Below are positions 23,397 to 35,447 of a stretch of 64,000 nt of DNA, piece by piece. Location of the stretch: the NCBI GenBank assembly GCA_022376515.1, contig WTXI01000051.1, positions 62,001-126,000 of the forward strand, read 5' to 3'. This stretch comes from Lactifluus volemus. Taxonomy: Eukaryota; Basidiomycota; Agaricomycetes; Russulales; Russulaceae. The translations under genes were made by a program, and so were the position numbers. How positions within the stretch are numbered: position 1 is the stretch's first letter; each line of letters starts with the position of its first letter. The notes under the pieces are model-generated. The model was not told the DNA's origin. It saw only the letters and a list, made by a program, of their open reading frames with translations, and searched no databases.

Positions 23397-24513
23397 TCAA
23401 GCTGAGCGGGTTCGTGCAGCAGTTCCTGACACGGCAAACAATCGCGCACCCAGGACGTGCCACCTCACAGTGCGCCCATGCCCTCCTTTTCTTATCATGC
23501 ATCATATATCCTAAACTACGGTCCAATGCAGCTTTGATGCCGAGGTATCACAATTCTTGCAAGCTTGTTTCGAAAAAGCAGACATTCGCAACGACGTACC
23601 ATCTTACCCGACCGTCTGGGCCATCATGAAGGTCTGTATCTATCACTGTGTCTATTTTTGACTTTGACACGAGTCTGTTGTGGAATTAGGAAATGGATTA
23701 TCTGCCATCGGATAAACCTGGTGCAGGGGGTCTGCAATGGCCAAAAGTCTAGAACAATGCTCGTTGAGTCTTGTGGTATGCGGCGTAGTGTTTATTCACC
23801 TTGTACAAAAGTGTTCTTGGCGTATTGAGCATTGCTCACAAGACTTTCTCTGAACTCCGTGATACCCCCCGCACGCGCCGACTTGACGTGGAAGCAGGAC
23901 TACGCCCCAATTATGTTTCTTGACTTGAACTGTAACCAGTGAAGGAAAGCCAAATCCGCAGCCTCGCGAAGTTCCAAGGATTTACTGCGGGTAATGGCCA
24001 GCGCAATTATACATGTATTCAGCTCAGAGTCACAGTGTAGAACCAGAAGAAACTCGGCGTGTTTTTGCCTCAGTTATATCGGGCAATCCCTGCGAATCGA
24101 ATCCTCCTTGCGCTTAGTTTCGTAGTCAAAGGTGCCACCTGACTGCCATCGACAACAGAGTGTCTGACAGTTGGAGAATGTTCGCCAGAAGGACCCTCCT
24201 TCCCGATTATGCACGGCAACCAGCGAGAGAGGTCCATCAGATGACGGCAGAAGCGTGAATTCGACCACTCGCTTAGAGGTTAGCGAAACTGTCATTCCTC
24301 CTCCATTAAACCTACTTCTAACGAGCTACGTTTCGACAATCAGGAAGATACGTTCTGGCTACGTGATGGATCTCATGGATCCAAGCTACGTCACTACGTC
24401 ACTAGAAATACAGCGACAGCGTTTGCCACTCATGACATTGAGTGTGAATACACCAGGAGACGAGAGACAGGCGGCTTGGTCGGATAGCGCAGAAGGGGAA
24501 CTCACTTTGACAA
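23038..24513. other. Degenerate spacer downstream of the F-box-like gene
   Basis: About 1.5 kb without an intact gene. 23038-23396 continues the duplicated F-box-like sequence with stops in all frames. The open stretch 23228-23629 (plus) has no recognised domain and is probably a relic of the same gene. 23655-23695 recurs at 38842-38882 with two mismatches in 41 nt. The remainder to TIP41 shows nothing further. Confidence 0.5.
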
Positions 24514-24904
24514 TCACGATTGCAACGTAGTGACCTGCACGACAGTCCCGAGACCGCGCCAGCCCGTACCGGCGCCGGTCTCTTGTGACTCCTCCTTTGG
24601 CATGTCTGAGAAAACTTTGCAAATAAAGTTCGGGTCCGTTAGCTGCATCAAGTCATCTCGTCGCGGCAATGCCTGGGGCAACCCAACAAGGGACGTCAGA
24701 GGAGGACTGGCCTAGATGAAGGATGAAAGGGCGAGCAGTACCCGCTTAACGCGCTCGTAGGGCGCCTCCCAGCCGCGTGTCTCGCGCACGACGAGCGGCG
24801 GCGCTGATGCAAACGAGTGGAAGATACGCGTATCGTGCGCACGGAAGAGCACATTGTCGACGCGCAGGGTGAAGCGTGATAGGATGAAGATGCACGTGGG
24901 CATC
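24462..24904 (-). repeat. Duplicated segment B, copy 1 (TIP41 3' part; inverted partner at 34333-34760)
   Basis: The 3' coding part of TIP41, including its 69-nt intron, is repeated in reverse complement at 34333-34760. The second copy has small deletions and substitutions. Confidence 0.85.
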
Positions 24905-25613
24905 ACGCGCTGCGCGCTCCGATTGGATGGGTCGGTTCGGAAGGAGAGGGGGTAGAGGAGGGACGCACTATGCGGACTAGGAGATGGGACACGCCATTGT
25001 CATGCAACTCGTCTTCGAAGAGAGGGACTTCAGCATAGAATAGGATCGGATCCGGCCGCGAGAGCTCGGCGATAGGGATCGCGTGGTGCGCGTTTGTGGG
25101 CTCGCTGGGTACCCACAGTGCCTTTTTTGAGCCTGCGGCATCTAGACTACCAGCGTATGTTGTTGTGTATGTCCAATCATAAGGTTTCGTTGTAAGAGTT
25201 TGTGGCATGGGGATCCCAGAGTCCGCGATTGTCCTGTGAGCAAAGAGACACATGAGTTAACGGCTGGGATACAAGAAAGTCGAGAGATGTGAAACCAACC
25301 GACTCTTGAGCCAAGCGTCAGCATAACCTACTTTGACACCGCCATCCCCCTCTTCGAACGGACCGTTTTTAACCCCTCTGAGAGCGTCCTCTACGCGGAA
25401 CGTATATGTCCATCCGCTGGGGCGATGTGTGATCTGAAGCAAATTGTTGCCGAATGTCATCTCAGGGAGTGGAATCCCGAGGGAAGCGTGCAACAAGTTA
25501 CAATGGGTCGCGGTCGAGATTGGACCTGTCCTGGCTGTGACGGTCCAATCCAAGATGTCAATCGCACGCGAGTTGGGAGACTCTGAGAGTTTATGCTTTG
25601 GCATTGCAGCCAT
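24514..25613 (-). CDS. TIP41: TIP41-like regulator of TOR/PP2A signalling
   Basis: TIP41 binds TAP42/PP2A-type phosphatases and acts in the TOR pathway. The start at 25613 gives MAAMPKHKLSESPNSRAIDI, then LDWTVTARTGPIS, LPEMTFGNNLLQITH and ADAWLKSR. After an intron come YDWTYTTTYAGSL, PILFYAEVPLFEDELHDNG and VSHLLVRI, then RVMPTCIFILSRFTLRVDN, VLFRAHDTRIFHSF and ETRGWEAPYERVKR: the whole conserved order. A 69-nt intron (24741-24673) leads to ALPRRDDLMQLTDPNFICKV and a short tail stopping at 24514. Divergent from the dynein gene with 66 bp between start codons. The 3' half and the middle are partly duplicated at 34333-34976. Confidence 0.94.
24932..25158 (-). repeat. Duplicated segment C, copy 1 (TIP41 middle; direct partner at 34761-34976)
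   Basis: Runs from GGTTCGGAAGGAGAGG to about TAGACTACCAGCGTA and recurs in the same orientation at 34761-34976, immediately next to the inverted copy of segment B. Confidence 0.85.
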
Positions 25614-25679
25614 GATGAGAGGTGTGGCAGAGAGAGAGAGACGGACCGGGACAGACTCACGCAGGCTCTCAACTCTGTC
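25614..25679. promoter_or_regulatory. 66-bp divergent promoter, TIP41 / dynein light intermediate chain
   Basis: The two start codons are only 66 bp apart, with a GAGAGAGAGAGA run (about 25631-25642) in the middle. Promoter elements of both genes must lie in this spacer or inside the coding regions. Confidence 0.6.
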
Positions 25680-27604
25680 ATGAACCAAGACTCGCGTTCA
25701 TCTTCACCGGAAGCACCTCCACAAGATCTCTGGTCAAGCATACTCAATTCAGTCTCTTCATCACGTTCGATACCATCAAAGAATATCCTCATTCTTGGTC
25801 AACCTTCAACTGGCAAAACTACCCTTACATCCGCCCTCCTCCAGAAACTACCTGCAGACGGTGGCAAAGATGAACCACGCACAGATTTTGCACTAGGATA
25901 CGACTGGGCTGACGTACGTGACGAGGGAGAAGAAGGTCGGTCATTTGTTCAACTCATTCGATACGTACACCCTCAACGCGACGCGGTCAGATATCCTTGC
26001 TCGCTTATCCGTTTATACCGTACCATCTTCTGCTCCGTCTTATACGTCCCTTGTCTCACATTTTTTGAGCCCACAATCCGCTCTTCCTCATACGGCTATT
26101 GTCGTCGTGCTGGACTGGACACGACCCTGGACCTTCCTCGAAGAATTGCAGACTTGGCTTGCCTGGATCGAGCACTGGGTCCAAGGTAACGGAGAACGCG
26201 AGCTCCAAGTCATTTGCGAGGAGCACCGCGAGCGCTGTGTGTCCCTTCCTTGCACCCTCCTCCAGCGCTGATTTTCTCTCCCGCGTAGGGCAGGCACACC
26301 TCCAGCATTATACTGAACCATCCGCGGAGCCCCTCCCTGCATCATCCAGTACCCTGCAAGGCACCATCCTCCCTCTAGGCCCGGGAACATTCACCCACAA
26401 TACCGCAGGAGTGCCCATCATCATTGTGTGCACAAAAGCAGACTTGATCGACGACAACAACGACCTTGTCGGTCCGGGTGCCTCTGGGATGGGTGGTATG
26501 GTCAAAGGAAAGGGTGATGAGTGGGAAGAGCGCACGGACGGTATCATGCAGATACTTCGTGCTGTCTGCCTCAAGTGTACGTGACTGGCCGTTAACTACT
26601 ATATATTTTCGATTTAATCCCCCCACTCGTCGCAGATGGCGCAGCCCTCTTCTACACGACCACACAACCAACAACACTCAATGTCTTACGCCAATACGCG
26701 TTGCACGTCCTCTTCGTGCCTCCCGCCCCGGCATCCGACGGTTTACTTGACGGCACGACCGCACCAGCACGCAACCCATTTCCGTTTTTGCACAAACCAA
26801 ACACGCTCGACCGTGACCGTATCGTTGTACCTGCTGGGTGGGACAGTTGGGGAAAAATTGCGGTACTACGCGACGGTTTTGACGCGAAAGCGTGGGGGGA
26901 AGCTTGGGAGCGCGATCTCTCATTTGAGGCCGGAGCCGATGACGAGAGCGAAACAGGTGCTCGAAAGCTTTATGCGGCACTCGTGCCAGACCAAGGTCCC
27001 AAGGTACGCGCCCCTCTATATCGCATTGTTTTCAGTTGCACGAGAGTTGATTGTTATTTCTGGCACAGCCGAACTCGCTTTTACCGCTCAACAACCCGAC
27101 GCCAGAACAAGCATTTCTGGCGAAGAACTACGACGAGAACGCGCGACGTGCCGACCGCGACCCACGCGGCATCTTCCGCAGCCCCGTCGATCCGTCCGCA
27201 CCGCCAGCTGCAGGACTCGTTGGCCCACTGGGTTCATCATCGTTCTCATTGCCGACGGTCGAGCGTGCACTTGCGGAGATGGAGGGCGGTGGCGGCAGCG
27301 GCGGCGGCTCGGGGGCCGCCACGCTGAGCGCGGGGGTGGGCCTAGGCCGGCGCTCGGGCGCACCGACGTCGCCGATTATGGGAAGTGCGCCAAGCCCAAC
27401 GGGGCAGACACAGCACGAAGTGTTACAAATTTCTTCAAGAGTTTATTGAACACAAAGGACCGCGCGGCGAGTCCCGGCACCTCGGCAGTGAGTCCCAGCG
27501 CGACGGCTGTGAGGGGACCACCGACAGGCCCAAGGACATCGGGTGGTGGTGGTGCGAGTACGAGTGGACAGACGGATGGAGGGAGTGGCGGGGAGGATGG
27601 CTAG
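25680..27604 (+). CDS. Cytoplasmic dynein light intermediate chain
   Basis: Accessory chain of cytoplasmic dynein 1 that links the motor to cargo adaptors. Starts MNQDSRSSSPEAPPQDLW. The Ras-like domain has the P-loop NILILGQPSTGKTTLTSALL, then DFALGYDWADVRDEGEE, HTAIVVVLDWTRPWTFLEEL, VPIIIVCTKADLI (the NKxD-type base-recognition position reads TKAD), YGAALFYTTTQPTTLNVLRQ, YALHVLFV and FDAKAWGEAWERD. After a further intron comes PEQAFLAKNYDENARRADRD, then a Gly/Ser-rich disordered tail ending GGSGGEDG. About six exons with short introns, for example near 27004-27068. Family order and the intact P-loop make this firm. Confidence 0.92.
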
Positions 27605-27658
27605 TTAGACTTAACTACTCCACGGCATGTTCCGGTTCGCTGCTTGTCCACTTCAACT

Positions 27659-28884
27659 ATGATCAAAAAACGCACAAGGCCACAACTGAACGTTCGCGAT
27701 CGCTCACTAGACCCTTCTGACTCTGCGCCGACAGATGCACTGCAACAACAATCAGAAAATGAACAAGGTGAAGCCAATTTGCCGTATGTCTCCTTCCCCT
27801 TGACGACTCTACTCGTTTTTTTGCCTAACGTGTACCCGAGTGCTACAGTGTCTCTGAGCTCCTCGAACTTCGCAAGTTTCGCCGCACACGGAGAGGCATC
27901 GATGCATCCAAATTGACCAAAGGAGATGGCAAGAAGAAGCGGAGACGCAAACCCGAGGACGGCGAGAACATGTCCGCAGGGGGTCTACAGCCTGGCGCAC
28001 AGGTGTCTGACGACTCTGACTCTGAGTTTGTATTTTTTTCCGCTTTACATACTTGTATTGACCTCATCGCTTGTCAGTGAGCCAGAAGATAAAGCGGCCA
28101 AGATGCGTCGTGCGGTACGCGCGAACAACTTTACACAGCAGACGAATGCACTAGACGTGGACAAGCATATGTACGCCCCCCCTCCCCCCCCTCATTCCTC
28201 ATTCATCCGTATTTTTATTAACCAAAACTGACTTCTCATACAGGATGGCGTACATTGAAGAAAATATGAAACACCGTCGTGCTCAGCAATCGGCCGATTC
28301 GAGTGCCGGCGCTACTAGCACCAATACGGCGGCAGCACAACTTGAACCCAGCGGAAATGCACAGGACGACCTTTTCAGCAATCTTGACCCGCGATACAAA
28401 GTAGAGCGCAAACCTGGCGAAGAGGGCAGCGTTACCAATTCACTTTCGATGCTCACGGCGATACCTGAGGTCGACCTCGGCATGGAGTGCGTCTCTTCTC
28501 TAATCCTCCAAACCTCTCTTACTCCTTCCTCATTTTCGCTACAAATTAGCACGCGGCTGAGAAATATCGAAGAGACGGAAAAGGCCAAGCTCTCGCTATC
28601 GCATGGTCGATCACGTGATCGTAAATCGGCCACTGATGAGGCCCACCTCGCTGCCACCCGCTGTACGTTTATTGTACTATCCAACTCCTCTAAACAGTCC
28701 TTTATTTTGTATAGTCTATCAACCTACGTTACGTGCCAAGTCAGATGCAGACATCATTCGCGATGCTAGACGCGAGGCACTGGGGCTCCCCCCCGCTCCT
28801 GAAGAGGAAGATCGTGCACGTGGACCACGGATGGCAACAGACGAGGTAGTGATGGAGCGGTTCAAAAAGCGCATGCGAAAATGA
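27659..28884 (+). CDS. Hep59/C9orf78/TLS1-family spliceosome-associated protein
   Basis: The Hep_59 family includes human C9orf78 and fission yeast Tls1, proteins that act with splicing factors. Starts MIKKRTRPQLNVRDRSL. After introns: SELLELRKFRRTRRGIDASK (the family signature), LTKGDGKKKRRRKPEDGE, AAKMRRAVRANNFTQQTNAL, DVDKHMMAYIEENMKHRRAQ, DPRYKVERKPGEEGSVTNSL, SMLTAIPEVDLGME, TRLRNIEETEKAKL and, on the last exon, DEVVMERFKKRMRK. Highly charged, probably nuclear and largely disordered. It follows the dynein gene head-to-tail only 54 bp after its stop codon, so its promoter must overlap the dynein 3' region. Confidence 0.9.
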
Positions 28885-29428
28885 AATATCCTAGGGTATG
28901 ATTTCGCGTCGTGCATGTGCTCTTGGCGTTTATGGAAAGATTCTTTGTTGCTTCCTTGCTGGTGATAAGGTGATACCAGTGGGCGAGGAGGAAGATGGGG
29001 CCGGGCAGCAACGGGGGGTGATATCGGTTTGCAAAGTGTATAGTAGCGTTCGCCAGATGAATAGAACGCGATCGCAACTCATGGTTTTTTGACTTTGCAT
29101 AATATAAAAGTCGCGTGCTCAGCTCATACCCTTGAATCTGACCCAGCTGGCTGACACCAACCCTCTCAACCCCGCTCATACTGATCACTGTTACATTTCA
29201 GCTAGTTAGAGTTGTCCGCGATAACAAAGTGATAGTAGCAGTCCAAAACCTAGTGGCACAAACGAAAGCGGGCATCAACGAATGGAGTAAGAATCAATAA
29301 TCAGCAGTACCAATTCAGAGAGTGTGATCAACCCAAAAAAAAAAATCAAAGTCCTGGTATTCTATGTCAACCGCCTCCAAATGCGAGAAAATCCTAGTCA
29401 CTGTCGGGTAAACGTAGTACGTCTGTTT
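28885..29428. other. Convergent spacer
   Basis: 544 bp between the stops of the Hep59-like gene (plus) and the sedolisin (minus). AT-rich in the second half with an A-run at 29334-29344. No supported gene. Confidence 0.5.
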
Positions 29429-32115
29429 TTACAGCAAGTCGAGCTTGACGCTTGATAGGAGGCTGTTTAGCACCCCCCCAAGTAGACCACCAGAGGATAA
29501 CACAGGCGCAACTGGATTGAAGGTACTTAAAATAGTCTTCAGCTTGCCGAAATCAGGTGTCCCGAGGCCTGTCACAGGGTCCCAACCCTTTGTCGCCTAA
29601 TATCCACACCCGACGAGTCAGTCGTTAGGTAGAAACGAAAGGGGTGATGACATACGTTGAAGCCCTGCGTGCCGCATCCGGGCGCGTTCCCCGACGTGAT
29701 GTCGTTCAACCCGGCCACACCGATCGAGTAGAGCATCGGATTGAGGAAACCGAGTGGGTTTTTCCCCGCTGCGATCAAAGCGTCGTTCAGGAGAGACACC
29801 ATACCCGCAAAGGTTGGCGAAGACGCAGATGTGCCGGTGATCAGCGCGAACTGGCCTTGGAGCCCGATAAGAAAGTTGGCGGATTGCGCTGAGACGTCCG
29901 GGTAGGCCTGTGAAGGACACCGATTAAGGTTATCAGCATTTCTCTGGCTAGCGTACATGGGAGACCAAATATCAAGTGAGACGTACGCGGCCTAGACTAG
30001 AGGTGGACATAAAAATTAGACTTGAATGAGTTGAATGAAGGAAAGTAACTATACGGATTGAAGAGACCTTTATATTGGCCAAGGGCCTGGGGTTGGCTCG
30101 CAAGGTACGCAGCGACGGCCGCTTGTTGATAAGTTGGTTGAGCAAACTTTGACATTGTGTCAGTAGCGTAGGGATTCGAGTTATATATATGAACGTACGT
30201 AGTTGCTGAACCCGCCACCGGAAAATGGTGCTGCAACTTCGGGAATTCCCACTGTCCCTCCCACCGTAGTAACGCTGGACACGATGGATGAGATCAAGGA
30301 AGAGAGGAAGGATATACAAAAACACACTAGGGACAGCTCGCGGGGAAGGAGGGTATAAACTTTCTCTGGTTCTTGCCATCATTCGTGAAGCACTGCTGCG
30401 TGTTCGGGTCTGGGTTGCGATCACCGACACCACCATCACCTGACGCGAAAAGGATTGACACGCCACGGGAACCTGCGAAGGCATGAACCACCGACATGTG
30501 GTGCAGTGGACACGACTCACCAAGAACCGCGAATTCTTGGCAGACACGGACTGCGTAGCTCTCGGGCACTGAAATCGAGGTGCAATAGGCGGCATGTCAG
30601 ATTCTGTTGCGTACAAATAACACTATGCAACACCACCGGGCCGCATCGAATACGAGAGGGGAAATTATTGTCACCTGTCTGCTCATCATCGGCGTAGCTT
30701 GTCGAGATGGTCTGCGGTAGATCCTTGTTGGGCAAAGCCAACATAAATTGCAACCACTGGTGAGATATCGTTGATACTAGCATCGGCATTTACAGTACGT
30801 AGTATAAACAGGACCACGTACATTGTCGTAGGGCTCATTCGAGTCAACTGGCGTCAAGTCATCCGGGGTGAAAGGAAGAGGGCTACCTCCAGTCGAGTAG
30901 AATGTTCCCGGTGTGGGGAACGTGAGGCCGAAGGCAAACTGAGTGTCCAAATCTGCCTCTGGGCCGGCGTCTGGTATGTTCTGGCTGTTCTGCCCGTCTG
31001 TCACACACCACACAGCCAGCATCAGATGATCTCACTGGATTTACAGAAAGAGTAGATGTACATACTGTTGACTAGGACCGTCTGGAAAGAGGAGTTGATC
31101 GCCTCCGGACGCTCTAAAGCATAGAACGACTGCAGATCCTGTGTATTCGCAAACTGACCAAGGTAACCGGTGACTCCGATCGCGTTCTTATTCGTCGCAG
31201 CCGGCTTGTATCCCACCGCGTTGTATAGTTGCTGTAGGCAAGAGATCGTGATTACGCTAGTACAGCTCACGCCGAGGATTGGATCAGTGAGCGTGCCATT
31301 GGGAGCACTTGTAGAAGAGTTATTGCCAATTGTGACATTAATGGATATGGTGAGATTAGTGTTGAGCGTGATAGATAGCCCAGGCACGGCGAGGGAGAGG
31401 TCAACTACGCTGTTAAAGGTCGTATGCATCGCCTTGGGGCGAGCGAAGTACGTTGTCGGTTGCACAAATTCGACGTGCGCATACAGGTACTCTGGGAGGC
31501 TGTAATGCGTCGTGCGAAGAAGCACGTCACCGTCTTGAGCATGCTTCCATAGATGAAACTCCTGCACATAACAAATAAGGGGAATGTACGTTATGAGAGG
31601 GACAATGGAGTGGGATGGGACGAGAACGGGCGGGTTGGGAGAGTGATTGGCCGAGAACTCACTGTATCGAGCATTTCCTCCGCCAGCGCGACAGGTACGA
31701 CAGCCGTGACCCAATCACCCGCAGACGAACGCCGAACCGTCTCCGCATCTGTGATGCCATAACCTGCCAACCACGCATCGACAGCCGTCACGCTATCCCG
31801 ATGCGGACGAACAAGCTCTTCTACTTGTTCTTTCATAAAATGTTGCCCATATCGCGGGTGATACGGATCGCTCATCTCGTACAAATGGCGTTCGAGCTCA
31901 GCAAAACGCTTTCGAGGTAATGCAATACGCAGGGGAATGAGATGCGTGGGCGGAGCGCGGCCGAGATCAATCCAATTGCGGGGGGGCGGGATGGATTCTT
32001 TCAATCTTAGCATGTTCAGTTTTGGGCGGATATCACTGGGCGCGGCAAAGGACAATTGAACGATGTTCAGAGTCAAGGCGAGGAGCATCGTCGGGAGAAA
32101 AAAGAATGGACGCAT
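29429..32115 (-). CDS. Secreted sedolisin-family (S53) tripeptidyl-peptidase-like protease
   Basis: Acid serine-carboxyl peptidase of family S53, probably secreted for extracellular protein digestion. The N-terminus is a signal peptide ([20 protein letters not shown] then LSFAAPSD). The activation prodomain follows with [20 protein letters not shown] and [20 protein letters not shown], then [10 protein letters not shown]. In the mature domain, [13 protein letters not shown] carries the catalytic Glu and Asp, [18 protein letters not shown] the oxyanion-hole Asp, [20 protein letters not shown] the conserved core and [20 protein letters not shown] the catalytic Ser. [14 protein letters not shown] forms the calcium-site end. 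The frame ends SSVKLDLL at 29429. At least eight exons. All key residues are present, so it should be active. Confidence 0.92.
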
Positions 32116-33297
32116 CGTTCCCGATGGCTTATAGAAAGGAGTGGCAAGTTAAGGAGTGAAGAGGAGACCCGAGAAAAGGGAGGGGTAACAGAGACATGTA
32201 CCAGCAGCCAGAATTATATCCCTGGGTGTGAGCCGTACTAACGCATTTGATTTGACCCTGCCAGGGGGACGTATATAATTACCACGGATCATGTCATCAG
32301 AATTGAAGGAGGCCGCCCCGCTTTTCCACTCGCAGAGTCGAAGGCAAGGCTTGCATGTCAGAGGTATATCCTCAGTATACAGATACCACAAGGAGGCAGC
32401 CGCATGGAGAGTATCATAGTGGGTGGTAGACTCATATAGTACACGAACTGAACAGTAAAATTTCCGGTCACCTTATTACGGCATCATTAAATTTCATCTG
32501 GATCAACCACATGGCAAGACTCGCCACAGGAAAACGCTGTACGAAAAACATTCGAATAAAAGAGTGTGCATTTACTGCAGTACAAGGAATAGAGAAATAC
32601 ATATTACTGTAGGAAAGGGAATCTGCCACGAAAATTTGCATCGTCAAGGGAGCTAGTGCCTGGCGACGACACGGGAGCAATCACAGTGACAGCATTCTGT
32701 CAACTTAGGAACAACTCTTTCGGAACCTTGCTCTGTTCATAAGTCCCTTTGTTCTGGGAATCACCTCCGCAGCAGTGGCCGGGACGGATGGTTTGGAAAT
32801 CCTGAAGGACTCGGAAGACAAGGACAACGAGAACAATCGTGCCCACCTTCCGAACATAGAGACAGAGAAGGAGATATTCCACTGTTCCTGGCATCATTCA
32901 TGAAATGCGTCCGAATAGCTGGGTCAGGGCCACTATCGGCACAATGCCGATGGCGTACGAACTTCCCTGGCTTCATTCGATTGCCTTGTCGATAGATGCG
33001 CAAAGGCCCACTCACGGCACAGGTGGACAACGACTGCAAGTCTTGAGCGGCTAGTTCCCAAGGACCCTCAGACCTTCACATTGATTCCGGTTTCTACGGT
33101 TGGCGCGTCTGAGGAGGGGTCAAAAGGAAGCGTACTACCGCCCTGATCAAGTTTATTGACGCAGAGACGTGTACAGGGTGTCAAACACACGGAACTGCAC
33201 ACACAAGTTGCAAGTCAGTTCAAATGACGACGCGAGGCGGCGACAGCCCTTCCTTGCAGATGCGTGGGTGCCATGCCTAGCACGAAAGAACACTCGG
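32116..33297. other. Spacer upstream of the sedolisin, about 1.2 kb
   Basis: No convincing coding sequence on either strand. The part near 32116-32280 should hold the sedolisin promoter. Short ORFs at 32468-33039 have no recognisable motif. Confidence 0.5.
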
Positions 33298-33960
33298 GGA
33301 ACACATGACATGATCAAGCCGTAGCAGCTTCAGGTTTGAGCGCAGCGCTACATCGCGCAGTTGGGTTTTGGGGCGTTGCCGATCGTCCTGTTCAGGTGGT
33401 AGCGACACCATGCTCGCGACGACCCAGCTCGAACAATCTGAAAAGAAAGTTCGATCGCAATTGCGCGGTGAGTATTGCGGAGTCTGCACTGGGCTCCTCC
33501 TTATCGTATAGAGCGGGGAAGAGTGAATATGCGCCATCGAATGTGATGACGTCGGTAAAGTGTGTGAAGCCCCGTTACAGGTCAGTCACCTCTCGCATCG
33601 TGGTTTTCTCGCCCACGCACTGGTCGAACATTTGAACACTGTCGGCGAATCGAGTACGCCAACCTGGAGCACAATTTTGTATATGACTTGGCCATTCTCT
33701 CCCTCGAAGAAAACAAACCCGCCCTCGTGCGTCTCCACATCGTCCCCGGCGTTCGTCAAGAAATCGTTCGCGGACGGCCCATCCACGTACAGGCTCGTCA
33801 CCGACTCTGTGAATGGCACGCGGCCTTGCCGAATATGATCACACCTGTCTCAGCTTGGAGGGTCCGGAACGCGCGTGCGACTGGCGGGTCTGGCAGAAAC
33901 TGGGTAAGAAAGCACTCCGGGTTGTATGCGACACGGAAATTGGATGCGGCGATGGGTTGA
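33298..33960 (-). pseudogene. Broken inverted copy of the F-box-like gene
   Basis: Reverse-complement relative of 22640-23396. The minus strand encodes IAASNFRVAYNPECFLTQFL, PDPPVARAFRTLQAETGVII, FVFFEGENGQVIYKIVLQVG and ITFDGAYSLFPALYD in changing frames, almost the same as the first copy, with indels and stops. The N-terminal F-box part is missing, so no functional product is expected. The upstream start-like ATG at 33986 is chance. Confidence 0.85.
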
Positions 33961-34332
33961 ATATTTGGAGGGAAGTTGAGGTACAAAAAATTACCTTCTC
34001 CATAACATCAGGCACCGCAACGTGCAATCTCCTGAACAATGACGAGCTATACAGTTTACGAGCATGAAAACACCGTGGTCATCACTTTTGTGGTAAACAC
34101 ACGACAATCCAAAGTCAGCACGTACTCAGTTGTTGGAATGAAAATTCGAGCTCCGAGTCGATAACGAGGCGAGAGCGAGCGAGAATGAGATTACACGAAG
34201 GTTGGGACAAAGTGGGCAATCTTCTGATCCCCTTACTACTGGTAGTTAGAAGTATCTAGGTACTATACAAAAATAATAAACAGGCTCGATTCGAAGCAGT
34301 TTTGATGTGATTAACAGCCGTGGGCGATCGCC

Positions 34333-34976
34333 CATGCTTACATACATCTTCATCCTATCACGCTTCACCCTGCGCGTCGACAATGTGCACACGATACGCG
34401 TATCTACCACTCGTTTGCATCAGCGCCGTTGCTCATCGTGCGCGAGACACGCGGCTGGGAGCGCATCAAGTGGGTACTGCCCGCCCTTTCATCCTTCACC
34501 TAGGCCAGTCTTCTTCTGGCGTCCCTTGTTGGGTTGACCCAGGCATTGCCGCGACGGGATGACTTGATGCCGCTGTTAACGGACCCGCACTTCATTTGCA
34601 AAGTCTTCTAAGACATGCCAAAGGAGGAGTCACAGGAGACCGGCGCAGGCACGGGCTGGCGCGGTCTCGGAACTGTCGAACAGGTCGCTACGAGTTGCAA
34701 TCGTGATTGTAAAAGCGAGTTCCCCATCTGCGCTATCCGACCAAGCCGCCTGTCTCTCGTAGGTTCGGAAGGAGAGGGATGCACTATGCGGACTAGGAAA
34801 TGGGACACGCCATTGTCGTGCAACTCGTCTTCGGCAAAGAGGGTACTTCAGCATAGAATAGGATCGGGTCCGGCCGCGAGAGCTCAGCGATAGGGATCGC
34901 GTGCTGCGCGTTTGTGAGCTCGCTGGGTACCCATAGTGCGTTTCTTGAGTCTGGGAAATCTAGACTACCAGCGTAG
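34333..34976 (+). pseudogene. Rearranged partial copy of TIP41
   Basis: 34333-34760 corresponds to the sense strand of the TIP41 3' half (YIFILSRFTLRVDNV, then the retained intron, ALPRRDDLMPL, MPKEESQETGAGTGWRGLG). At 34760/34761 it switches abruptly to the antisense of the TIP41 middle (34761-34976; the minus strand reads HDNGVSHFLVRIV). The two halves therefore face each other. The intron is still present, so this is a DNA-level duplication and not a retrocopy. It has frame breaks and no start. Confidence 0.88.
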
Positions 34977-35447
34977 GTTCAAGTGGTTGTGTCGACTAAG
35001 AGGAGCACGAGGACGTTGGGCACGTAATTGAATCGTATATAAATTGTAGCCGACATACCATTGCTTTATGTGGCTTCACGTCGGATTCACTCGATGTGCA
35101 ATGTATTGGCTCGACAGCGAGTCGGTTATTCGGCCTACTTTCGATCTGCCCCATACATCACTTCGCGGCTGGAGTAAATGTATGCAGCGCAGGATTAAAA
35201 ACAGCACTTTTTAAGTTATTGCTTTTTGTTTTCCGCCCAGTATGCTCCATGGCCATTTTTCAGTTTTCCGTAAATCACGCGTGCAATTTCTTTGCCGAGG
35301 CATGTAAAAAGACGTCACCGCCATAGAGATATGGGTCCCCCTATCAAATTGGTGGCCGCCCGAAACCCATGGGATACTGCAGAGTATCGGCGGTTCAAGT
35401 TGTTACAATGATGAGTTATGACACAGTTGACTGTACTACTAGTACTC
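34977..35447. other. Spacer
   Basis: About 470 bp between the TIP41 relic and the 3' end of the NTPase gene. No gene, repeat or RNA element recognised. Confidence 0.5.

Noticed and set aside
34333..34760. Retrocopied TIP41 (processed pseudogene)
   Set aside because: The 69-nt intron of the parent is still present in the copy, so it was copied as DNA.
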